This document shows, one piece after another, positions 1 to 7,995 of a DNA stretch of 14,955 bases; positions within the stretch are counted from its first letter, which is position 1, and each line of letters opens with the position of its first letter. The stretch covers positions 1 through 14,955 of the forward strand of contig JABDLH010000169.1 in NCBI GenBank assembly GCA_013003145.1, in the 5' to 3' direction. This stretch comes from Flavobacteriaceae bacterium (GTDB lineage: Bacteria; Bacteroidota; Bacteroidia; Flavobacteriales; Flavobacteriaceae). The notes beneath the pieces are model-generated. The model ran no database searches and was not told the DNA's origin. It saw only the letters and a list, made by a program, of their open reading frames with translations. The translations under genes and the position numbers were made by a program.

Positions 1-555
1 GCCCTTAACCTTACCAACCCGCTGATACCAAAGAATCTTATCGGTTTTGCTACCCGGCAATCTGTAATCCTAGAATTTGCCCCAACCTTTACTTCCATCA
101 TTATGGCCGGAAAGGTGGGCTCATATATCACCTCGAGTATAGGGACAATGCGTGTTACCGAACAGATCGATGCCCTGGAAGTTATGGGGGTAAACGCATT
201 GAATTACCTGGTATTCCCGAAGATCATCGCTATGCTCTTTTATCCCTTTGCAGTAGCCATCGCCATGTATGTAGGTGTCTTTGGAGGATACCTCGCCAAT
301 ATTGCAGGCGGGTACAGTTCCAGCGGAGATTTCATCGAAGGTCTTCAAATGGATTTTATCCCCTACCATGTCACTTATTCTTTTATTAAAACTTCGGTTT
401 TTGCCTTTATTATTGCAACGATCCCATCCTTTCATGGTTTTTATATGACCGGGGGGGCCTTAGATGTAGGGAAAGCCAGTACCACCGCTTTTGTATGGAC
501 CAGCGTGGTGATCATCATCAGTAATTTTATACTCACTCAACTCCTTTTAGGCTAA
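1..555 (+). CDS. mlaE: MlaE-family ABC transporter permease (5' end missing)
   Basis: This is the inner-membrane permease of an MlaFEDB-like phospholipid transport system, which moves lipid between the inner and outer membranes. The reading frame is open from base 1, so the gene starts before the window and the ATG at 103 is internal; 184 C-terminal residues are visible. The family core is clear: LEFAPTFTSIIMAGKVGS, then SSIGTMRVTEQIDALEVMG, then a proline-rich NYLVFPKI stretch and hydrophobic segments up to the end (LTQLLLG). The stop codon overlaps the ATG of the following ATPase in TAATG, which points to translational coupling. No MlaD (substrate-binding) gene is visible here. Family assignment is firm; the direction of lipid transport cannot be read from sequence. 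Confidence 0.95.
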   Translation, partial: ALNLTNPLIPKNLIGFATRQSVILEFAPTFTSIIMAGKVGSYITSSIGTMRVTEQIDALEVMGVNALNYLVFPKIIAMLFYPFAVAIAMYVGVFGGYLANIAGGYSSSGDFIEGLQMDFIPYHVTYSFIKTSVFAFIIATIPSFHGFYMTGGALDVGKASTTAFVWTSVVIIISNFILTQLLLG

Positions 556-1322
556 TGATAGAAGTAGACAACTTACATAAATCTTTCGGAAAAACCCACG
601 TACTCAAGGGCATCACTACCAGTTTTGAAAAAGGAAAGACCAACCTGATTATCGGTCAGAGCGGCTCGGGTAAAACGGTGTTCATCAAGTGCCTGCTGGG
701 TCTGTTAAACCCGGAAGAAGGAACCATATCTTACGAGGGCAAGATCTACTCTAAACTTTCGGGAGATGAACGCAGAGACCTTCGGCAGGAAATGGGAATG
801 GTCTTCCAGGGTAGCGCCTTGTTTGATTCCCTGACAGTAGAAGGCAACGTGATGTTTCCCCTAGAAATGTTTACTAAGCAGTCCTATGCCGAAATGAAAG
901 AGCGGGTAGATTTCGTTTTAAACAGGGTTAACCTGGTAGATGCCCACGACCGTTACCCCGCTGAGATTTCCGGTGGAATGCAAAAGCGGGTAGCCATTGC
1001 CCGCGCCATAGTCATGAACCCTAAGTACCTTTTCTGTGATGAACCCAATTCCGGTTTAGATCCCAAAACAGCTATATTAATAGACAACCTGATACAGGAG
1101 ATCACCCAGGAATACCAGATCACGACAGTGATCAACACCCACGATATGAACTCTGTTATGGAGATCGGCGAAAAGATCGTATTCCTCAAGAACGGCAAAA
1201 AGGAATGGGAAGGATCTAATAAGGAGATCTTTAAAACAGACAATGAAGCGGTGACTAATTTTGTCTACTCCTCGGATCTCTTTAAGAAAGTCAGGCAGAT
1301 GTATATAGAAGAAAGAAACTAA
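555..1322 (+). CDS. mlaF: MlaF-family ABC transporter ATP-binding protein
   Basis: This is the cytoplasmic ATPase that powers the MlaE permease. It has 255 residues, normal for the family. Walker A is GQSGSGKT (34-41), the Q-loop glutamine lies in MVFQGSALFDSL (about 85), the ABC signature is SGGMQKR (139-145), Walker B with the catalytic glutamate is YLFCDEPNSGLDP (158-170), and the H-loop histidine is in NTHDM (about 196). FQGSALFDSLTV and SGGMQKRVAIARA are typical of MlaF. The start is fixed by the one-base overlap with mlaE. The stop codon abuts the stop of the convergent DUF389 gene, and no terminator hairpin lies between them. All catalytic motifs look intact. Confidence 0.96.
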   Translation: MIEVDNLHKSFGKTHVLKGITTSFEKGKTNLIIGQSGSGKTVFIKCLLGLLNPEEGTISYEGKIYSKLSGDERRDLRQEMGMVFQGSALFDSLTVEGNVMFPLEMFTKQSYAEMKERVDFVLNRVNLVDAHDRYPAEISGGMQKRVAIARAIVMNPKYLFCDEPNSGLDPKTAILIDNLIQEITQEYQITTVINTHDMNSVMEIGEKIVFLKNGKKEWEGSNKEIFKTDNEAVTNFVYSSDLFKKVRQMYIEERN

Positions 1323-2792
1323 TTAGTCTCTCGGCAGCTGTTTAACCTGTATCCTTTTATCATTTAACCGTAGCTTAAGCCATTCGTTCAGTTTTTTACT
1401 TTCAGCTTCCACCTTCTCACTGGCAGCGGTATCTTTCCATCTTAGTTCGAACACAGGAATGGTATCCTGCTTTTCAAAATTGGTCATGATGGTATAGGCG
1501 AACCCAATACCCGCCAGGTCATCATAATTTGCCCTGGCTTCTGCACTGATCTGGTTAAAGGGAATCTGCCCTGCAGTCATCTTACTTAAACTGGCTACTT
1601 CTTCCTCCAAAATCCTGATGCGTTCATCTTTGTTCAGTAATTCTGCTTTTTTAGACTCGTACAGCTCATTCACGTAGTTAAACTTCTCTTCAGAATCATC
1701 ACGCCCGCCCTGGACTATTTTCAGGTCAGTATTCTTCAGCCTGGAATACTGATTCTTTTGCACCCTCCAGGTATCGATCACGTTATCCGGGATCACTTCG
1801 TTCCCCATAGTTACCAACTCTATGGTCGAATCACCGTCATCCCTGTAATTTATCTCGGTAAGGTTATCCATGTAACGGCCGGGGCCTTTGAATTGGTAGA
1901 CAGCGATAGTCTCTCCTATCAGTTGCTTGGCCTGTATCATATACCTGGATTCTTCAAAGACCTTATAAAAGGTGTACCCGGCGGGTATCATGACAAGCAC
2001 CGCTACGACCGAAGCCACCCGGGCTATAAATCTCCGCCTTTTGGAATTGGCATAGCGCACCATGGGAAACTGCAATAATTTCAGAACCAGGAAAGTCGCC
2101 AGGGCAATAAAAATGGTATTGATGATAAACAGGTACATAGCGCCCCCGGCATAAGATATGTTGCCAATTGCCAACCCAAAGCCCACTGTACAAAGCGGCG
2201 GCATAAGTGCGGTAGCAATAGCCACCCCGAAGATCACACTGGCAATCGTCCCTTTTTTAGCCCTGGCAATAACGAGTGCAAGACCGCCAAAAAAAGCGAT
2301 GAGTACATCCCTGATATCCGGAGCTGTCCGGGCAAGGAGCTCTGAACTTTCATCCCTCAGGGGAAAAAGAACAAAAAATAGATAGGCTGTCAACACACTT
2401 AAAAATACCATGACGGCAAAATTCTTCAGGGACCGGCGCAGCGTATCAATATCATTGATCGCAATAGACATCCCGATACCCAGGATAGGGCCCATCAGTG
2501 GTGAAATTAACATGGCCCCGATCACCACTGCAGTAGAATTGGCGTTCAAGCCAACGGATGCAATAAAAATGGAACAGACTAAAATCCAGGAGGTGTGCCC
2601 TTTAAAAGGAATATCCGCAATAATGGCTTCCATTGTAGCCTCCCGATCCGTGTTCTGGCGAATGTCCAGTAATTCTTCTAAGAAGTGCTTAATACTACCA
2701 AGGAGACCTTTAAAGTCCTTTTTAACTTCTTCTGCACTCCCTTCATCCTTGCTGGTAGGGGTGATTTGATCCTGGTCTAATTTCTGGCTCAT
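1323..2792 (-). CDS. DUF389 multi-pass membrane protein with a long C-terminal soluble domain
   Basis: A DUF389 (TIGR00341-like) integral membrane protein of 489 residues. Its biochemical function is unknown to me. The N-terminal 55 residues are hydrophilic. About seven hydrophobic segments follow, roughly at 67-85, 87-110, 122-143, 161-177, 181-210, 215-240 and 258-277. The family core is visible in STAVVIGAMLISPLMGPI (86-103) and VAIATALMPPLCTVGFGLA (190-208). After the last segment come about 210 soluble residues, with a likely coiled coil around 370-405 (acidic/basic heptads ending RIRILEEEVASL). It starts 2 bp after the manC stop, so it is probably the last gene of a sprT-manC-DUF389 transcript. 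Transport or envelope sensing is possible but unproven. Confidence 0.9.
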   Translation of the reverse strand: MSQKLDQDQITPTSKDEGSAEEVKKDFKGLLGSIKHFLEELLDIRQNTDREATMEAIIADIPFKGHTSWILVCSIFIASVGLNANSTAVVIGAMLISPLMGPILGIGMSIAINDIDTLRRSLKNFAVMVFLSVLTAYLFFVLFPLRDESSELLARTAPDIRDVLIAFFGGLALVIARAKKGTIASVIFGVAIATALMPPLCTVGFGLAIGNISYAGGAMYLFIINTIFIALATFLVLKLLQFPMVRYANSKRRRFIARVASVVAVLVMIPAGYTFYKVFEESRYMIQAKQLIGETIAVYQFKGPGRYMDNLTEINYRDDGDSTIELVTMGNEVIPDNVIDTWRVQKNQYSRLKNTDLKIVQGGRDDSEEKFNYVNELYESKKAELLNKDERIRILEEEVASLSKMTAGQIPFNQISAEARANYDDLAGIGFAYTIMTNFEKQDTIPVFELRWKDTAASEKVEAESKKLNEWLKLRLNDKRIQVKQLPRD

Positions 2793-2794
2793 GG

Positions 2795-3877
2795 CTATAT
2801 ATATTGATCGCCGAAAGTGCTCTTTACCTTAGCAACTACTTCCTTGATATGTTGTTCTTTTTGTTTTGGATAGATCAGGAGCACCTCTTTCTTATCCACA
2901 ATGATGTAATCATTAATTCCGTCTAATACCACCAGCTTTCCCTCTTCGGTTCGGATCATATTTCCCGAAGCATTCTCGGTGAGCAGAGTACCATTTACTA
3001 TAGCATTATCCCCGGCATTGTCATGCATTTTATCATAAAGTGAACCCCATGTCCCAAGGTCATTCCAGTCAAAAGCAGCAGGTAATACATAGATCTTGTC
3101 CGATTTCTCCAGGATAGCGTAGTCAATAGAGATATTATCTGCCTTAGGATAATACTCCTCTATAAAACCGGCCTCCTTATCGGTATTATAAAGTTCCTGC
3201 CCTTTTTTAAATAAGGAATAGGTTTCAGGCTGATGGTTTTTAAATGCACTGATGATGGTCTCTACCCCCCACATGAATATACCGGCGTTCCACAAGAAAT
3301 TCCCTTGTTCTAAAAAAGACTTGGCTGTTTCGTAATCGGGCTTTTCCCGGAATTGAACCACGCTTTTTAGTCCAGAACCTTCCCCTTGCTTATCAAATTC
3401 GATATAGCCAAATCCGGTATTGGGAAAGGTAGGTTTTATACCTAAGGTACATAGGGCATTTTCTTCCTGGCACCGACTAAAACACTGTTTAACATCCTCT
3501 TCAAATGCCGCCTCATCTTCGATCCAGTGATCACTGGGAGCTACGATCATGGTGGCATCCGGGTTTATCTTCTGAATCTTTAAGGCTGCGTATAAGATAC
3601 AGGGAGCGGTGTTTCTCATGGCCGGCTCTAAGACCACCTGGTCTTCGTTAAGCATGGGTAATTGTTCCAATACAAGGGACAAATATCTTTGGTTTGTTAA
3701 GATCAGGATATTTTCTGTCGGTATAAATTTTGACAGTCGTTGCACCGTCTTTTGGATAAGGGTCTGTCCGGATCCCAGCATATCGTGGAATTGTTTCGGG
3801 TTCTCAGAAGTACTGAGTGGCCAGAATCTTGATCCGACGCCTCCCGCCATTACTACGGCGTAATAATTCTTATTCAT
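2795..3877 (-). CDS. manC: mannose-1-phosphate guanylyltransferase
   Basis: This enzyme makes GDP-mannose from mannose-1-phosphate and GTP, for surface polysaccharides and glycoprotein glycans. The nucleotidyltransferase signature AVVMAGGVGSRFWPLST with a following PKQF is at the N-terminus; further family blocks are VAPSDHWI, NTGFGYIEF, FREKPD, FLWNAGIFMW and FDWNDLGTWGSLY. I chose the ATG at 3877 (360 residues), because it places the signature at the usual distance from the start. An in-frame ATG at 3910 would add 11 polar residues. The length fits the single-domain form without a fused phosphomannose isomerase domain. Between sprT and manC a weak TTG and TAGTTTG pair is present, but its spacing is poor, so co-transcription with sprT is more likely. 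Confidence 0.93.
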   Translation of the reverse strand: MNKNYYAVVMAGGVGSRFWPLSTSENPKQFHDMLGSGQTLIQKTVQRLSKFIPTENILILTNQRYLSLVLEQLPMLNEDQVVLEPAMRNTAPCILYAALKIQKINPDATMIVAPSDHWIEDEAAFEEDVKQCFSRCQEENALCTLGIKPTFPNTGFGYIEFDKQGEGSGLKSVVQFREKPDYETAKSFLEQGNFLWNAGIFMWGVETIISAFKNHQPETYSLFKKGQELYNTDKEAGFIEEYYPKADNISIDYAILEKSDKIYVLPAAFDWNDLGTWGSLYDKMHDNAGDNAIVNGTLLTENASGNMIRTEEGKLVVLDGINDYIIVDKKEVLLIYPKQKEQHIKEVVAKVKSTFGDQYI

Positions 3878-3965
3878 GGTTGTTGTTTTATTATCAAGAG
3901 GAATATTCAAACTACAGCTGTTTAACCGGGACCTGTCAAGCTTGTAGTTCGTATACTTAGCTCGA

Positions 3966-4568
3966 TCAATCGGTTTTTAGTAATTCTACTTCCGCATTGG
4001 GTTGAAATAGGTACACTTTGCCGGTAGCCATCTCTATACATTCGTAGCGCTTAACTCTCCTGTTTCCTTTTTTAAAGATTTTGCCATTGTAAATACTGAA
4101 AACACTTCCAATAGGCAATTCAAATATAAAGCTCTTATCGTTTGGTTCATCATAAGACATCAATGCAATCGAAAGATTGGCGTCTGTTCCACTACTGGCC
4201 TTAGGATTCCTAAAATGCGTGGCGAGTAACGGGAGAAGTTTTGAGGGGAATACTTCCGGCCGTATAAAGGGTACCATGAGCAACTGAAAGGTTTTTTTCC
4301 ATTCCACTCCATGGGGTTTGATCTGCCTCCCGAATTTTTCAAATGCCACTAGATGAGCAATCTCGTGTACCAAGGTGATCAAAAACCTATATTTATTAGA
4401 ACTGGCATTGACGGTGATAAGATGCTGACCCCCGGGCAGACGCCGGTAATCGCCATGACGGGTGACCCGTTGATCGACCACCTTTAAGTGGACTTCATAC
4501 TTCTTGATCAATTCGAAACAAGGAACTACCGCGGCCGGTGGAAGATAGCGTTGTAAAGTATTGTTCAT
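3966..4568 (-). CDS. SprT-like zinc metalloprotease domain protein
   Basis: A 200-residue SprT-like protein. The zinc-binding helix is HEIAH (68-72, in LITLVHEIAHLVAFEKFG), and His86 in KPHGVEW is the likely third ligand, so the catalytic centre looks intact. The C-terminal part (KRVKRYECIEMATGKVYLFQP-like region, about 165-190) holds the family's second conserved block, but it lacks the paired CxxC motifs of a zinc ribbon. Eukaryotic relatives (SPRTN) cut DNA-protein crosslinks; the bacterial role is unsettled. A strong Bacteroidota-type promoter ends 5 bp before the ATG, so this is probably the first gene of the sprT-manC-DUF389 unit, and its message may be nearly leaderless. The next methionine is far inside the domain, which supports this start. 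Confidence 0.88.
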   Translation of the reverse strand: MNNTLQRYLPPAAVVPCFELIKKYEVHLKVVDQRVTRHGDYRRLPGGQHLITVNASSNKYRFLITLVHEIAHLVAFEKFGRQIKPHGVEWKKTFQLLMVPFIRPEVFPSKLLPLLATHFRNPKASSGTDANLSIALMSYDEPNDKSFIFELPIGSVFSIYNGKIFKKGNRRVKRYECIEMATGKVYLFQPNAEVELLKTD

Positions 4569-4573
4569 CAGCT

Positions 4574-4603
4574 CAAAAATAGTATAAATCTCTTATGGCA
4601 CAA
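4574..4603 (-). promoter_or_regulatory. Bacteroidota-type promoter of the sprT-manC-DUF389 unit
   Basis: On the minus strand TTG (4603-4601) is followed after exactly 19 bp by TATTTTTG (4581-4574). This matches the -33/-7 consensus TTG-N19-TAnnTTTG used by the primary sigma factor of Bacteroidota. Only 5 bases (AGCTG) separate the -7 element from the sprT ATG, so the start of transcription should fall at or within about 3 bases of the start codon. Confidence 0.75.
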
Positions 4604-4658
4604 GTAGCCCGATTTTCATGGTATGTTGAGGATTGGCGACTCCGGCCTGCCTTAGTGA

Positions 4659-5339
4659 TTAAGGCGTTGAATTACTGACCTGTAATACCTTGCCATTGTA
4701 GAACTTCTGACCATTGAGTGCAAAATCGGCAATATAATTCGCCATTTCCTCTGCAGTGGTCGGTGCCTGGTATCCCGGGAAGGCCGCTTCGAGCATTTCG
4801 GTCTGCACTGCTCCCAGGGCCAGGGCATTGAATGAAGGTCCGTTCTCTTTAAATTCTTCGGCCAGCAGTTCGGTCAACGTGATGACTGCACCTTTACTGC
4901 TACTATAAGCCGCCAGTCCTGGAAATTTACTACTGCCCTGTATGCCTCCCATGGAACTAATGGTAAGTACATGCCCATCGGAATTCATATAAGGCAATAC
5001 CACTTGTGTTAGCGCTGCAAGACCAAACACGTTTACATCGTATACTTGTTTAAAATCCTCCATACTAGTCTCCATGAAGGGTTTGTTGACCAAGTAGCCT
5101 GCATTGTGAATCAATATATCCACAACAGCCCATTCTCCCTTTAAGGAAGCCTTCAATCCCTCCAACTCATCAGTTTTACAGATATCCATGGATAAAGCAG
5201 TGATCCTGGAATTGTTCAGTTGTTTTATCGGTTCATCGTTCCTGGAAAGCGCAAGCACATTATGCCCGCTTTCAGCAAGCTGCTTAGCCAACTGAAATCC
5301 TATTCCCCGGCTACTGCCTGTAACTATTACATTCGCCAT
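4659..5339 (-). CDS. short-chain dehydrogenase/reductase (SDR)
   Basis: A classical SDR oxidoreductase of 226 residues, cytoplasmic, NAD(P)-dependent; the substrate cannot be told. The dinucleotide-binding motif is TGSSRGIG (7-14), the structural NAG is at 79-81, the catalytic Ser is in LTISSMGG (128 or 129), and the catalytic pair is Tyr145/Lys149 in AAYSSSKGA. The block after the active site reads ALGAVQTEM, where many SDRs have PG before this T. An Arg in the LSRNDEP stretch after strand 2 hints at NADP preference, but this is weak evidence. The ATG overlaps the stop of the M28 peptidase gene in TAATG, so it is translated from the pdhA-pdhC-M28 message. No hairpin terminator follows the stop. 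Confidence 0.92.
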   Translation of the reverse strand: MANVIVTGSSRGIGFQLAKQLAESGHNVLALSRNDEPIKQLNNSRITALSMDICKTDELEGLKASLKGEWAVVDILIHNAGYLVNKPFMETSMEDFKQVYDVNVFGLAALTQVVLPYMNSDGHVLTISSMGGIQGSSKFPGLAAYSSSKGAVITLTELLAEEFKENGPSFNALALGAVQTEMLEAAFPGYQAPTTAEEMANYIADFALNGQKFYNGKVLQVSNSTP

Positions 5340-6337
5340 TAATTGTATTTTATTTCTCGATCTTCAGCGTTCGCAATACTTTCCACCACGGGGATCATCC
5401 TATTAATCACTTCAGCCATATAGGCGGGATGCATAGCGGAAGCTTCGTCCCCAACCTTGTGGTAATGATCAAAATTGGTGAAATCAAAACTGCTGAACGT
5501 CTGCGAAGGCACATTAAATGCTTCGTGAAATGGTAAATTATCTGATCGCCGGAACAGGTTATAGGATTCTGCCTGAGGCAGGAATCCGACCAGTTTTTCA
5601 CCGGCATACCGGTTCGCTACATCCGCCAGGTTAGACAAGTTGTAACCGGTAAGGTAAAGCAAATGGTCTTTCCCATTCATTGGAACACCGATCATCTCGT
5701 AATTCAGCATTACATACAGGTCAAGATCTTCTGACTGAAGTTTTTCCGCCAGGTGTTCAGCCCCCAATAATCCTTTTTCCTCTGCGCTAAAAAGTGCAAA
5801 TATCAAACTCCGTTTATTGGTACGTGATCTTCCAAAATAGCGAGCCAGCTCCATAACTGCCACCGTACCCGATGCATTATCATTAGCCCCATTGGCAATA
5901 GAGTCTCCCGCAACATCTTTTTGGACCCCGATATGGTCATAATGCGCACCGATGAGAATAAATTCGTTCTTTAAGGAAGGGTCATTCCCCGGAACCATGC
6001 CTACAACGTTATGGGTCGGAGTTGGAAAATTAGCAAGGGTATCCCTGTAATCATTAAAATAGGGTGATACCCCATTTTTTTTGAATTCCTCTATTATATA
6101 GTCTGCAGCCAGGTCTAATCCGGGAGTACCTGCTTCCCTGCCCCGGAGTTCATCTCCGGCCAGGTAAGAAATTATGCTTTTTGTCCTGGTACTGTCTGTA
6201 ACAGGGCTTTCTTCAGTCTCTGAACTTCTCTGCACGGTACCACAGGAAGCTAAAAACAATGATCCCCAGAACAGCAGGGTCAATACCGCTGTTCCGGGGA
6301 TTTTTTTAGATGAGACTTTGCTCATGGTATAAATCAT
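5339..6337 (-). CDS. M28-family zinc aminopeptidase, predicted lipoprotein
   Basis: A predicted envelope lipoprotein with a metallopeptidase M28 domain, cutting N-terminal residues from peptides. The signal sequence ends in LFLASC with Cys32 as lipidation site. Zinc ligands and catalytic residues can be read in order: His132 (GAHYDHIG), bridging Asp153 (GANDNASG), Glu186/Glu187 (FSAEEKG), Glu214 (NYEMIGVP) and a C-terminal His in FDHYHKVGDE (291 or 293). Glu214 stands where many M28 enzymes have Asp. The ATG at 6337 lies 11 bp after the pdhC stop; an in-frame ATG at 6325 (protein MSKVSSKK...) also gives a good lipoprotein signal, and no Shine-Dalgarno sequence decides between them. It overlaps the SDR gene by one base. 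I see no clear surface-export signal after Cys32. Confidence 0.92.
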   Translation of the reverse strand: MIYTMSKVSSKKIPGTAVLTLLFWGSLFLASCGTVQRSSETEESPVTDSTRTKSIISYLAGDELRGREAGTPGLDLAADYIIEEFKKNGVSPYFNDYRDTLANFPTPTHNVVGMVPGNDPSLKNEFILIGAHYDHIGVQKDVAGDSIANGANDNASGTVAVMELARYFGRSRTNKRSLIFALFSAEEKGLLGAEHLAEKLQSEDLDLYVMLNYEMIGVPMNGKDHLLYLTGYNLSNLADVANRYAGEKLVGFLPQAESYNLFRRSDNLPFHEAFNVPSQTFSSFDFTNFDHYHKVGDEASAMHPAYMAEVINRMIPVVESIANAEDREIKYN

Positions 6338-6348
6338 AAAATACTTTA

Positions 6349-7992
6349 TTAAGCTAACATTGTCACCGGGTTCTCCAGGTAGGCACGCAGCGTTTGCAGA
6401 AATTGCGCTCCTGTGGCGCCGTCTACGGTGCGATGATCACATGCCAGGGTTACTTTCATAGTACTTCCGACGACGATCTCCCCATTCCTCACCACCGGCT
6501 TCTCTACTATTGCACCTACGGAAAGGATTGCAGAGTTGGGTTGATTGATAATTGAAGTGAACTCGAGAATCCCGAACATACCCAGGTTAGATACTGTGAA
6601 GGTACTACCTTCCATTTCTGCGGGGGTTAATTTCTTGTTACGGGCTTTCCCAGCAAGATCCTTAACTGCTCCTCCGATTTGGCTCAATGTCATCTGGTCT
6701 GTAAACTTCAGTACAGGCACAACTAAACCATCTTCCACAGCTACAGCTACCCCCACGTGTACGTGTTTGTTATAAAGGGTAGTATCCCCTTTCCAGGTAG
6801 TGTTTACCTGCGGATGTTTTTTAAGTGCCATAGCACACGCTTTCACCACCATGTCATTAAAAGAAACCTTGGTATCCGGAAGGTTATTGATCTGTGCCCT
6901 TGAGGCTTTGGCATCATCCATGTTCACCTCTATGGTCAGGTAATAATGCGGAGCAGTGAACTTGGATTCTCCCAATCGCTTGGCGATCACCTTACGCATT
7001 TGAGAGTTCTTGATTTCTTCTGTCTGTTCTTCACCCGCGGGTAAGGCCATCGAAACCGCAGGGTCTGAAGGAGCTGCTGCCTTAGCTGCTTGTTCAGGTT
7101 GAGCCGCAGGCTTGTAATTCTCTATATCTCTTTTTACAATTCGGCCCTGGTCCCCACTTCCTTTCACCTTGGAAAGATCAATTCCTTTTTCGGCTGCTAT
7201 TTTTCTCGCCAGGGGGGATACGAATATCCGTTGACCATCCTCCGTTTCCGGAGCGGCAGTTTCTTGTGTAGCAGTTTCCTCAGACGATCTTGATTCCGCC
7301 GGTTTTTCAGCAGCGCTTGCTGATTCCTGCTTTTTATCCCCGGAAGGCTTACTGTTCAGTACTGCATCAACATCGGTGCCTTCAGGGCCAATTATGGCCA
7401 GGACGTCATCTACAGGAGCAGATTCGCCTTCTCCTATCCCTATATATAATAAGGTGCCGGAGTAGAAAGATTCAAATTCCATGGTAGCCTTATCGGTTTC
7501 GATCTCTGCCAGGATATCTCCTTCTTCCACACTGTCTCCTACCTGCTTTAACCAACTTGCCACGGTACCTTCTTCCATGGTATCACTGAGTCTCGGCATT
7601 TTTACGACCTCAACACCTTCGGGTATCTCTGTACTGCCGCTGTCACCTGAGGAGTCGCTTTCCTCAGCTTCTGGCTTAGACTCTTCTTTAGTTTCCTCCT
7701 TGGTTTCCTCTTTGGTTTCTCCTCCTTTATTAAGCAAGGCCGAAATATCTTCTCCTTCTTCACCAATTATAGCGAGTAAAGAATCTACCGGCGCACCATC
7801 TCCTTCAGCGATTCCAATATGCAACAAAGTTCCTTCATGGAAGGATTCAAACTCCATCGTCGCTTTATCGGTCTCTATCTCTGCCAGGATATCACCTTCT
7901 TCTACTTTATCTCCAACTTGTTTGAGCCATTTCGCCACGGTTCCTTCTTCCATGGTATCACTCAACCTAGGCATGTTTATTATCTCTGCCAT
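6349..7992 (-). CDS. pdhC: pyruvate dehydrogenase E2, dihydrolipoamide acetyltransferase, two lipoyl domains
   Basis: Core subunit of pyruvate dehydrogenase; it passes the acetyl group from E1 to CoA. The 547 residues hold lipoyl domain 1 (about 1-80, lipoyl Lys43 in ETDKATMEF), an acidic linker with KEET repeats (about 92-120), lipoyl domain 2 (about 128-207, Lys168 in the same motif), a second linker, a peripheral-subunit-binding domain (about 256-293, VSPLARKIAAEKGIDLSKVKG) and the acetyltransferase domain (about 325-547) with active-site His520 and Asp524 in DHRTVDG. The two lipoyl domains are clearly alike in DNA too, so they arose by duplication. The gene starts 3 bp after the pdhA stop. 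No E3 (lipoamide dehydrogenase) gene is in the window. Confidence 0.97.
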   Translation of the reverse strand: MAEIINMPRLSDTMEEGTVAKWLKQVGDKVEEGDILAEIETDKATMEFESFHEGTLLHIGIAEGDGAPVDSLLAIIGEEGEDISALLNKGGETKEETKEETKEESKPEAEESDSSGDSGSTEIPEGVEVVKMPRLSDTMEEGTVASWLKQVGDSVEEGDILAEIETDKATMEFESFYSGTLLYIGIGEGESAPVDDVLAIIGPEGTDVDAVLNSKPSGDKKQESASAAEKPAESRSSEETATQETAAPETEDGQRIFVSPLARKIAAEKGIDLSKVKGSGDQGRIVKRDIENYKPAAQPEQAAKAAAPSDPAVSMALPAGEEQTEEIKNSQMRKVIAKRLGESKFTAPHYYLTIEVNMDDAKASRAQINNLPDTKVSFNDMVVKACAMALKKHPQVNTTWKGDTTLYNKHVHVGVAVAVEDGLVVPVLKFTDQMTLSQIGGAVKDLAGKARNKKLTPAEMEGSTFTVSNLGMFGILEFTSIINQPNSAILSVGAIVEKPVVRNGEIVVGSTMKVTLACDHRTVDGATGAQFLQTLRAYLENPVTMLA

Positions 7993-7995
7993 TAC

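Noticed and set aside
103..555. Complete 150-residue mlaE starting at 103
   Set aside because: The same frame is open to base 1 and encodes conserved MlaE residues (NPLIPKNLIGFATRQSV), so the ATG at 103 is internal.
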